From an uncultured Spirochaetales bacterium (GTDB taxonomy: Bacteria > Spirochaetota > Spirochaetia > Sphaerochaetales > Sphaerochaetaceae), in assembly GCA_945947045.1 (NCBI GenBank), contig CAMEXG010000045.1, positions 1 to 12,280 on the forward strand: a stretch of DNA of 12,280 nucleotides, written 5' to 3'. A program made the translations under genes and the position numbers. The notes beneath the pieces are model-generated. The model was not told where the DNA came from. It saw only the letters and a list, made by a program, of their open reading frames with translations, and made no database searches. This document shows, piece after piece, positions 6,723-12,280 of the stretch. Position 1 is the stretch's first letter, and the number at the start of each line of letters is the position of its first letter.

Positions 6723-7523
6723 ATGGTTCTCGATAAGTCAAAGCTAGACAGGGTGGAAAAAGAAATATTAGAGTGCGGCAAGTGGGCGGTGGAGAAGCAG
6801 TGCGACCTTCATGTCAGAAAGAAAAGCGATTCTTCTCCTGTTACGGAAGTAGACATCACTATCAGTAATAGAGTCTTGTCTCTTCTAAAGGAACTCTTTC
6901 CAGATGGAGCTATAATCTCAGAAGAAGAGACTACTGATATAAATGATGATGCACCATATACTTTTGTCTTGGACCCCATAGACGGAACTGATGTGTTCAG
7001 TCAAGGCCTCCCCTCTTTCTGTATAGCTTTAGGCATATTGGATGAGAAGAAAGAACCTGTCGGTTCCATGATCTATGCACCACGCTTTGGAAATGCAACT
7101 GAAGAGGGTCTCTTTCTCCGCCTGGATCCAGAGGGAAAACTTCTATTAAATGGTAAGGAGTGGAAGACAAAGGGAGATAAAAGGGAAATAAAGCAGATAG
7201 CAATGTCTTCTTCAAATGTATGGCGTTTCGATTTCTCCGCTTTCAGAGGAAAGGCAAGAATCTTCGGTTCCACCATCATTCATATTATTGCACCTGTTGT
7301 ATTCTCCGGAATCCAAGCTTCCATCAACGAGCCGTGCTTTATCTGGGATTATGCAGCAGCCCACGCTGTAATAAGGAGCCAGGGAATGGACCTATTTAAT
7401 CCTGACGGGACAAAATATGTTTATACTCTCGATTTCCTCCATAAAAACAGAAGTGCAACTTGTTGTTACGGAGGCTATGAGGAAAGCATAAAGAATCTCA
7501 GGGAAATCTGCCCACTGAAATGA
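6723..7523 (+). CDS. Inositol monophosphatase-family phosphatase
   Basis: Mg2+-dependent, Li+-sensitive-type phosphatase of 266 aa, cytosolic. Candidate substrates are inositol phosphates or 3'-phosphoadenosine 5'-phosphate (PAP); the sequence does not decide which. Metal-site motifs are present: SPVTEVD (38-44), SEEE (67-70), DPIDGTDVFSQG (84-95) and IWDYAAAHAV (207-216). The usual WDxAAG is WDYAAA here, so the Gly is replaced. Length is typical of the family (about 260-270). The start ATG has a strong AGGAGG (6713-6718) at a short 4-nt distance, and the SD lies in a possible hairpin. The 3' end overlaps the convergent NTPase gene by 26 bp. A CysQ-like or SuhB-like role are both open. Confidence 0.88.
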   Translation: MVLDKSKLDRVEKEILECGKWAVEKQCDLHVRKKSDSSPVTEVDITISNRVLSLLKELFPDGAIISEEETTDINDDAPYTFVLDPIDGTDVFSQGLPSFCIALGILDEKKEPVGSMIYAPRFGNATEEGLFLRLDPEGKLLLNGKEWKTKGDKREIKQIAMSSSNVWRFDFSAFRGKARIFGSTIIHIIAPVVFSGIQASINEPCFIWDYAAAHAVIRSQGMDLFNPDGTKYVYTLDFLHKNRSATCCYGGYEESIKNLREICPLK

Positions 7524-7941
7524 TTTGAGGTTTATAAGAAGAGAAGAACTTACTCACCACAGAGTCAATATATTCTCTTCTGACACTTATCACTAAATCT
7601 ATGTCCATATCCGTGGCTTTAAAGAGATAATCAGAAAAGCCCCCATTCTCTACTTCAAGCATACCCACTTCGTCCAAGACCACAACAGAGTTATTAAGGG
7701 AGAGGAGCTTCTTGTTGGCCTTACCGAAGGCCAATGTGTTTATATACCATCCTTTCCATTTATCAACAAAAAGTGGATAAGGAGTAAGAAGAAGAGTCTC
7801 TTCTTTAGTCTCTAGATCCCTCAAATAATACTCATGGCTCTTATGTACTGTTACATACCCCTTAAAGGAAGAAAAATGAGAGAGGATATAAGTAGTCTTT
7901 CCCTCCCCTCTCTCACCGGTAATTATCTTAAAGCTCTTCAT
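7498..7941 (-). CDS. THEP1-like P-loop NTPase
   Basis: Small NTPase of 147 aa, probably of the THEP1 (nucleoside-triphosphatase, formerly DUF265) type, whose cellular role is not settled. Walker A GERGEGKT is at residues 9-16. Walker B VVVLDEVGMLE is at 86-96, matching the THEP1 pattern of a hydrophobic strand, DE, then G-x-M/L-E. VISVRREYIDSVV (118-130) fits the following strand and arginine region. It is shorter than most THEP1 proteins (about 170-180). The ATG overlaps the end of the upstream ACT-like gene by 14 bp and has no Shine-Dalgarno sequence, so translation is probably coupled to it. The 3' end overlaps the convergent phosphatase gene. THEP1 membership is recognised from motifs only; another small P-loop family remains possible. 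Confidence 0.75.
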   Translation of the reverse strand: MKSFKIITGERGEGKTTYILSHFSSFKGYVTVHKSHEYYLRDLETKEETLLLTPYPLFVDKWKGWYINTLAFGKANKKLLSLNNSVVVLDEVGMLEVENGGFSDYLFKATDMDIDLVISVRREYIDSVVSKFFSSYKPQIISVGRFP

Positions 7942-8593
7942 CTAAGAAAGTCTGCAATACGCCATATGCCCTTATTGAATCCTGACGCTTTATTATGAAA
8001 GTCAAGACATTCAATGTGGATACAATCTCGTAGATATTTATATTCTCCCATGCCAGTTTCCTTGTTGCCAGATATGTAATACCCGGTGTTTCCAGGAAGT
8101 TGTCTTTGAAGACAATAGTAAGAGCAACCATATCTCTTTCCCTGGCGATGACCTTTTCCTTCTTAACAATTTCATCGATAAGGTTTTTATACTTATCGCT
8201 GACAGTGACGACAATCTCATGTTCACCGATTGAAACATTCAAGAAATCACCATTCTCAGGATGGACTACATTATATAAAGCGGGAAGACGGGAAATAAAG
8301 CTATTGGAACGTGCAATGTTGACGTCATATATACTTGTCTTCATGCTAAGCTCATAGTCGATCTTTCTTTCCCCGCTGTTAAGTGTCGTCTGTTTCTTCA
8401 AGTCCTGGGCATAACGGCGGATAGCCATGACGATTGATGCGCTTGACACTTCACCGCCATAAAGCTGTTCTACTTTAGGCTTAATAAACTGAGCAAGATT
8501 AGAAAATGAGATTACTTCCTGAATTAGCATCTCAGAAATAAAAGGAGATCTGTTTATTACATCTTTTACACAACTTGCTGCACTTCCTGCCAT
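7928..8593 (-). CDS. Putative helix-turn-helix/ACT-like protein
   Basis: Uncharacterised protein of 221 aa. Residues about 14-66 look like a winged-helix or helix-turn-helix region (helices SFSNLAQFIKPKVEQLYG and SSASIVMAIRRYAQDLKK). The C-terminal part (about 157-219) has the ACT pattern: a strand, T-P-G-I, a helix (LATRKLAWENINIYEIVS), a strand (VLTFIIKRQDS), then a helix. ACT domains bind amino acids or mediate dimers, so an amino-acid-responsive DNA-binding regulator is possible but not shown. The start ATG has GGAGGAT (8601-8607) at a 7-nt distance. It leads a two-gene operon with the P-loop NTPase. A palindrome lies near the predicted transcription start. Confidence 0.78.
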   Translation of the reverse strand: MAGSAASCVKDVINRSPFISEMLIQEVISFSNLAQFIKPKVEQLYGGEVSSASIVMAIRRYAQDLKKQTTLNSGERKIDYELSMKTSIYDVNIARSNSFISRLPALYNVVHPENGDFLNVSIGEHEIVVTVSDKYKNLIDEIVKKEKVIARERDMVALTIVFKDNFLETPGITYLATRKLAWENINIYEIVSTLNVLTFIIKRQDSIRAYGVLQTFLDEEL

Positions 8594-8612
8594 GTGAAAT
8601 ATCCTCCATTAT

Positions 8613-8626
8613 GTTATTTTAATAAC
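8613..8626. repeat. Operator-like palindrome GTTATTTTAATAAC
   Basis: A perfect 6-bp dyad (GTTATT/AATAAC, 2-bp centre) sits between the predicted -10 (8630-8635) and the start codon (8593) of the ACT-like gene. A direct repeat ATGTTA flanks and overlaps it (8611-8616 and 8630-8635). The placement suits autoregulation by a DNA-binding protein. Confidence 0.4.
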
Positions 8627-8629
8627 TTA

Positions 8630-8658
8630 ATGTTACAAAAATCAAATAAAATTCTCAA
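8630..8658 (-). promoter_or_regulatory. Putative promoter of the ACT-like/NTPase operon
   Basis: On the - strand: TTGAGA (8653-8658, five of six -35 matches), a 17-bp spacer, then TAACAT (8630-8635, four of six -10 matches). The ATG follows 36 bases after the -10. Confidence 0.5.
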
Positions 8659-8727
8659 GTACCAACATTATGTTTTTTTATATATTCCTAAAATTGATTT
8701 CTAACACTAATGATATAAAAAAAAGTA

Positions 8728-8756
8728 TCTTCATCAAAAAGAAAAGAAGATATAAT
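8728..8756 (+). promoter_or_regulatory. Putative leaderless promoter of nrdR
   Basis: A perfect -10 TATAAT (8751-8756) lies six bases before the nrdR ATG (8763). A weak -35 TCTTCA (8728-8733) is 17 bp upstream. Transcription would start at or next to the start codon. No good Shine-Dalgarno sequence is present. Confidence 0.45.
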
Positions 8757-8762
8757 GGAAAT

Positions 8763-9221
8763 ATGATCTGTCCTAAATGTGGCTCACCCCACGATAAAGT
8801 ATTAGAAAGCAGAAGCAGCAAAGAAGGAACCTCCATTAGACGGAGGAGAATGTGTATTGACTGCGGATACCGTTTTACAAGTTATGAACACATAGAAAGA
8901 AAACCCATCGTGGTAATAAAAAAAGACGGACGGCACCAGACTTTCGATATAGGCAAAGTAGAGAGAGGTATCAGGACATGTACCGAGAAACTCCCTATAG
9001 GACAGACAGAGATTGAGAAGACGCTTAGAGCCATCGAAGACGAAGTCTACGAGATAGCTCAAGAGAACAAGAACTCAATAACAAGCAGGGAGATTGGAGA
9101 GGCTACCCTTCGTAACCTATACCCCCTCTCCCCTGTGGCATATGTACGCTTTGCAGCCGTCTACCGTGCCTTCGATACTCTTGATCAGTTTATAAACGAA
9201 ATTGAGACTCTGAACTCCTAA
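8763..9221 (+). CDS. nrdR: Transcriptional repressor NrdR
   Basis: Repressor of ribonucleotide reductase genes, 152 aa, the usual NrdR size. The start at ATG 8763 is chosen because NrdR proteins begin M-x-C-P-x-C; the longer in-frame extension upstream (from 8670) is not family-like. The zinc ribbon uses C3, C6, C31 and C34. The conserved basic block RRRRMC (26-31) and the FTSYE motif (38-42) follow. The ATP-cone, which senses ATP/dATP, spans about residues 49-139 (VVIKKDGRHQTFD ... YVRFAAVYRAF). The stop TAA overlaps the stop of the convergent dgt by two bases. No clear NrdR box is seen near its own start. Confidence 0.95.
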   Translation: MICPKCGSPHDKVLESRSSKEGTSIRRRRMCIDCGYRFTSYEHIERKPIVVIKKDGRHQTFDIGKVERGIRTCTEKLPIGQTEIEKTLRAIEDEVYEIAQENKNSITSREIGEATLRNLYPLSPVAYVRFAAVYRAFDTLDQFINEIETLNS

Positions 9222-10378
9222 GAGCGCCTTACATCGAACCATTTACCTGTCTGGGACTGGTTTATCTCGTCATTCAGGTGTTCTGGCTTCAATATTTCAT
9301 TTGCACAGTCGAGACAGAAATTGTCTGTCATACCTGCGACATAGTCCATGATCATCCTCTTGTCACTGCCCTCTTTCTCCATATATACAGGGTACATCTC
9401 TTTCATATGTGAATAGAAACCTGCAGCCAGCATGTTCCTCTCTTCCAAGTAACCTTCCTCCTCAAGGCCGAAAGATGAGTATAGTTTCTCAAGATAATCC
9501 ACAATAAGATTAATGAGTCTTGAAAAATACTCCGTGTACCCATTCATAATTCTGGATCTATATATCTTCTGATAATTGAACTCGCTGAAGGCCTTTACAG
9601 CTTCGAAGACATAATCGGAGAATCCAATCCCCTTCTCTTCATCCGCTCCTTGAATAAGGTCGTTTACCAGTGCGGTTATTATCCTGCTGTTTGTGGTTCC
9701 AAGCCTATCTTTTACAATATCGGGTAAGTCGTCACTACTTACGATTCCAAGCCTCGAGGCATCCTCAAAGTCTCTTCCAAGGTATGCAATAGTATCGGAA
9801 AAACGGACTACTACTCCTTCATATGTAGCTGGAATCAAGCCGGTACGGGAAACAAGAGACTTCATATCTTTCTTCTTGAAGGTAGGAACGAGCCTTTTAT
9901 TCAAACTCTCTCCATTATGAGATACTATTCCATCCCTTACCGCATAGGTCAGATTTAGTCCTTTTCCATTGTTGGACAGAAAATCTACAGCTCTGAGAGA
10001 GTTTATTTCATGTTCAAAGGGCTCCAATCCCCTTTGTGTGCACAAAGAACTAATTATCTTCTCTCCAGTATGGCCAAAGGGAGTATGCCCCAGATCATGG
10101 CCCATTCCTATGGCCCAAGCCAGTTCTGTATCCAAACCCAAAGGTCGGCAGATAGTGGAGGCGATGGAGGCTACATGCAACACATGCTCCATACGCGTAC
10201 AGATATGATCGTTTGACGGTGCATAAAAAACCTGTGTTTTATGTTTGAGCCGTCTAAAAGGTGAAGAATGGATAATGGCGGTAGTATCTCTGTAATAAGA
10301 TCCTCTTATATCTTCTTCTCTAGGCCTCTCCCTCTCCATCATTTCGCCATCATTCATCATATTTCTTAATAAAGCCAT
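9218..10378 (-). CDS. dgt: dNTP triphosphohydrolase (Dgt-like, HD domain)
   Basis: HD-domain enzyme of 386 aa that hydrolyses dNTPs to deoxynucleosides and triphosphate; cytosolic. Catalytic metal residues are visible: H65 (in RMEHVLH), H94-D95 (in GHDLGHTPFGH) and D195 (in VRFSDTIAYLGRDFEDA). The N-terminal block YYRDTTAIIHSSPFRRLKHK (29-48) is typical of Dgt-like proteins. The size fits the shorter Dgt class rather than the 505-aa E. coli enzyme, so its preferred nucleotide is unknown. GGAGGTG (10386-10392) lies 7 nt before the ATG. It ends with TAG, overlapping the nrdR stop. Tail-to-tail with nrdR, it fits a dNTP-pool theme. Confidence 0.92.
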   Translation of the reverse strand: MALLRNMMNDGEMMERERPREEDIRGSYYRDTTAIIHSSPFRRLKHKTQVFYAPSNDHICTRMEHVLHVASIASTICRPLGLDTELAWAIGMGHDLGHTPFGHTGEKIISSLCTQRGLEPFEHEINSLRAVDFLSNNGKGLNLTYAVRDGIVSHNGESLNKRLVPTFKKKDMKSLVSRTGLIPATYEGVVVRFSDTIAYLGRDFEDASRLGIVSSDDLPDIVKDRLGTTNSRIITALVNDLIQGADEEKGIGFSDYVFEAVKAFSEFNYQKIYRSRIMNGYTEYFSRLINLIVDYLEKLYSSFGLEEEGYLEERNMLAAGFYSHMKEMYPVYMEKEGSDKRMIMDYVAGMTDNFCLDCANEILKPEHLNDEINQSQTGKWFDVRRS

Positions 10379-10380
10379 AT

Positions 10381-10409
10381 TTGCCCACCTCCGCTTATTT
10401 CATTATAAT
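10381..10409 (+). promoter_or_regulatory. Putative promoter of the membrane protein-aroK-aroC cluster
   Basis: TTGCCC (10381-10386), a 17-bp spacer, then a perfect TATAAT (10404-10409). The GTG start at 10428 follows 18 bases later with AAGAGG between. The -35 overlaps the dgt ribosome binding site on the other strand. Confidence 0.55.
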
Positions 10410-10434
10410 ATAACAAGAGGTTTCGCGGTGATAA
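10405..10434 (-). promoter_or_regulatory. Putative promoter of dgt
   Basis: On the - strand: TTATCA (10429-10434), an 18-bp spacer, then TATTAT (10405-10410). The palindrome ATTATAAT (10402-10409) also offers TATAAT on this strand. The exact -10 is uncertain. Confidence 0.35.
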
Positions 10435-10877
10435 ATTTCATTGTTCCAACAATAGCTCTTCTTTTGACTTTTCTTGCAGCAATTGCATCCTTCAGATATC
10501 TTTGGAATCGCCAAGGAATCTATTGGGCGATCCCCTTTCTGATTTCACTTATACTCTTCTATCAAAACCTTACCACCCTATTGGAGGCTGCGGAAGCCCA
10601 GGGGGACTTTATAATAAGTTTTACCAGTACTCTTCCTTTAGTCCTCTCTATTCTTTGGTATACTCTGATTGAGGCATTCCACTTCGCTCTCAAGACCGAG
10701 CGCGAGTATAATAAATATGTGGACCAATCAAGAAAGACATACAACGAAGCCAGGTTTGTCCTTCTTACCGAGAGAAGAAAAACAAGAAAAGAACAGGAAG
10801 AGAATAAGACAAAGGCCACAAACAAGCCTATCACACCGTCTGTCCCTATCTATAATTTCCCCGATGATGAGAAATAA
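10428..10877 (+). CDS. Small membrane protein with charged C-terminal tail
   Basis: Unrecognised 149-aa protein. Three hydrophobic segments are visible: about residues 4-22, 31-52 and 61-88. They are followed by a strongly charged tail (about 89-130, rich in Lys, Arg and Glu) that may be a coiled coil, and a short Pro-containing end. No signal peptidase or enzymatic motif is seen. It starts at GTG (10428) with AAGAGG (10415-10420) at a 7-nt distance; the stop is TAA. It heads a cluster with aroK and aroC, 58 bp before aroK. Its role is unknown, and the neighbours do not require a membrane protein. Confidence 0.8.
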   Translation: MINFIVPTIALLLTFLAAIASFRYLWNRQGIYWAIPFLISLILFYQNLTTLLEAAEAQGDFIISFTSTLPLVLSILWYTLIEAFHFALKTEREYNKYVDQSRKTYNEARFVLLTERRKTRKEQEENKTKATNKPITPSVPIYNFPDDEK

Positions 10878-10909
10878 AGAGAAATACGACTGAAGGAATA
10901 TAAAAAAAA

Positions 10910-10935
10910 GGTGGAATCTGATAAACTATTCCATC
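10910..10935 (+). promoter_or_regulatory. Hairpin between aroK ribosome binding site and start codon
   Basis: GGTGGAAT (10910-10917) pairs with ATTCCATC (10928-10935) over 8 bp (one G-U pair) with a 10-nt loop, ending directly at the aroK ATG (10936). The only SD-like sequence, AAAGGTGG, is partly in the stem and otherwise about 20 nt from the ATG. A run of eight A precedes it (10902-10909). Confidence 0.45.
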
Positions 10936-11484
10936 ATGCAGGAATTAAAGAACAATCTATTTTTCGTAGGTATAAAGCACTCAGGTAAGACAACCTTCGC
11001 ATCTCGTATTGCTTCACGGCTTCTCGTTGAGTATTCTGACTCAGACGACTTGATTCTGAATACTCTTGGAGGCGAAAGCGTAAGGGATTACTACAAGAGA
11101 GAAGGAAAAGAAGCCTTTATGAAAAAAGAGGTGGACGGAGTTTCTTCCTATATTTCTTCTCATCGCCACTCTCCTTTTATCCTTTCTCTCGGAGGTGGTG
11201 CATCTGACAACCCTCCCCTTCTATCGCTTTTACACGACAACGGTAAGATCATCTACTTGAAGAGAAATGAAAAAGACATGCTGAAGGTAATCCTTAAGCA
11301 TGGTATTCCTGCATTCTTGGACAAAGACAACCCGGAGCTTTCATTCTCTCTTCTTTACGAGAAACGCAATGCCATCTATGAAAAAGAAGCCGACCTTGTC
11401 ATAGATCTCGGTCCATATAGAGATAAAAAAGAAACAGAAGATTTTATTTTCTCTATTCTTAAGGAGAACAATTATGTCCAGTAA
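10936..11484 (+). CDS. aroK: Shikimate kinase
   Basis: Enzyme of 182 aa that phosphorylates shikimate to shikimate 3-phosphate, step 5 of the shikimate pathway; cytosolic. Walker A GIKHSGKT is at residues 12-19. The DSD motif (35-37) matches the shikimate-binding Asp pair, SLGGGA is at 84-89, and R144 (EKRNAIYEK) matches the conserved C-terminal Arg. Two usual substrate or lid arginines appear absent: the FRxxE motif is FMKKE (61-65), and RP in the lid is IP (124-125). The function is still likely given the neighbouring aroC. The ATG leaves 11 residues before the P-loop, a normal length. It overlaps aroC by 11 bp. Confidence 0.88.
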   Translation: MQELKNNLFFVGIKHSGKTTFASRIASRLLVEYSDSDDLILNTLGGESVRDYYKREGKEAFMKKEVDGVSSYISSHRHSPFILSLGGGASDNPPLLSLLHDNGKIIYLKRNEKDMLKVILKHGIPAFLDKDNPELSFSLLYEKRNAIYEKEADLVIDLGPYRDKKETEDFIFSILKENNYVQ

Positions 11485-12280
11485 TACTTTTGGAAAAATA
11501 TACTCGTTTACAACATTCGGCGAATCCCATGGAGAGGCTTTGGGTGTAGTGATAGATGGAATGCCAAGTATGGTTGAGGTGGACTATGACTTATTACTTT
11601 CAGACTTGGAAAGAAGAAGACCCGGGCAGAGTTCACTCTCCACACAGCGTAAAGAAGGAGACAAACCTGAAATCCTATCAGGTGTATTTGAGAACAAAAC
11701 AACAGGAACTCCCATCGCCGTAATAGTAAGAAATACAGACCAAAGAAGTAGAGATTACTCTAATGTGGCCCACTCATATAGACCGGGACACGCAGATTAC
11801 ACTTATTCGGAAAAATATGGTGTGAGAGACTATCGTGGTGGCGGCAGATCCAGCGGAAGAGAAACCATAGCTAGAGTAATCGCAGGTTCTTTTGCAAAGA
11901 TGGCCCTCAAGCATTTCGGCGTTTCTGTCAATGCTTCTCTTGTAGCTGTAGGTGATGTAAAAGCCGAAACAGATACATGGGACCCACCATTCCTTCCTCC
12001 TCTCTACGCTCCCAAGGGCCCCTGGGAAGAAAAGATGATAGAGAGAATAGAGGAAGTAAGAAGAGAAGGCGACAGTATAGGAAGCATCGTCGAGTGTAGA
12101 ATCGACGATTTGCCTTCAGGACTAGGAGAGCCCGCCTTCGAGAAGCTGGACGCAGTGCTGGCCCATGCAATGTTCTCTTTGGGTGCTGTGAAAGGCTTTG
12201 AAATAGGCTCAGGTTTCTCGTCATCATTAAAAAAAGGCTCTGAGAACAACGATAGAATAAGAATGAATAGCGGTAAACCT
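11474..12280 (+). CDS. aroC: Chorismate synthase, 3' end beyond window
   Basis: Converts 5-enolpyruvylshikimate 3-phosphate to chorismate with reduced FMN; last step of the shikimate pathway. The 269 codons present (of about 360-390 usual) start MSSNTFGKIYSFTTFGESHG, containing the family motif GESHG (16-20). They continue with RRRPGQSSLSTQRKE and the central signature YRPGHADYTYSEKYG followed by RGGGRSSGRET. The frame is open to the window end with no stop. AAGGAG (11461-11466) lies 7 nt before the ATG, and the start overlaps the end of aroK, so translation is probably coupled. Confidence 0.95.
   Translation, partial: MSSNTFGKIYSFTTFGESHGEALGVVIDGMPSMVEVDYDLLLSDLERRRPGQSSLSTQRKEGDKPEILSGVFENKTTGTPIAVIVRNTDQRSRDYSNVAHSYRPGHADYTYSEKYGVRDYRGGGRSSGRETIARVIAGSFAKMALKHFGVSVNASLVAVGDVKAETDTWDPPFLPPLYAPKGPWEEKMIERIEEVRREGDSIGSIVECRIDDLPSGLGEPAFEKLDAVLAHAMFSLGAVKGFEIGSGFSSSLKKGSENNDRIRMNSGKP

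Noticed and set aside
8670..8762. N-terminal extension of NrdR from the ATG at 8670
   Set aside because: It is low-complexity and Lys/Ile-rich; NrdR begins at M-x-C-P-x-C, which is the ATG at 8763.
11928..12249. Two - strand ORFs opposite aroC
   Set aside because: Both are shadows of the chorismate synthase frame, which carries the clear family motifs.

Overview
The window is about 12 kb of chromosomal, mostly housekeeping DNA from a fairly AT-rich bacterium. A spirochaete (Treponema/Sphaerochaeta-like) is my best guess. The grounds are a shikimate kinase with the P-loop wording GIKHSGKT, a large beta-rich surface lipoprotein, NrdR, and the general gene content. This assignment is inference. 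I see no mobile element, CRISPR array, tRNA or rRNA.

Layout, left to right. (1) A large AT-rich lipoprotein gene on the + strand (39-1991) closes with a stem-loop terminator. (2) On the - strand, transcription runs from 6502 down to 2073. It covers mfd (transcription-repair coupling factor), then trmB (tRNA m7G46 methyltransferase) overlapping it by a few bases, then a separately promoted gene for a very acidic protein with a DUF1737-like C-terminus. mfd is split into two ORFs by one in-frame TAG at 5126-5128, exactly where the family has a Tyr codon. (3) Across a 220-bp intergenic stretch, an inositol-monophosphatase-family gene runs on + (6723-7523). It meets a two-gene - strand operon head-on: a putative helix-turn-helix/ACT-like protein (8593-7928), then a THEP1-like P-loop NTPase (7941-7498). 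(4) nrdR runs on + (8763-9221) from what looks like a leaderless promoter. It meets dgt, a dNTP triphosphohydrolase on - (10378-9218), with overlapping stop codons. (5) From a divergent promoter next to dgt, a + strand cluster encodes a small membrane protein, shikimate kinase (aroK) and chorismate synthase (aroC, cut by the window end).

How the genes relate. NrdR (repressor of ribonucleotide reductase genes) and Dgt (dNTP hydrolysis) both bear on dNTP pools and lie tail to tail. aroK and aroC are two shikimate-pathway enzymes (steps 5 and 7). mfd and trmB are unrelated in function but translationally coupled. The rest are loosely connected.

The points most worth a second look are: the amber codon in mfd; the acidic pentad-repeat/DUF1737-like protein; the uncharacterised ACT-like/P-loop NTPase pair with an operator-like palindrome; a shikimate kinase lacking two usual substrate-binding arginines; and leaderless or SD-sequestered gene starts. 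I did not find a clear new multi-gene system.
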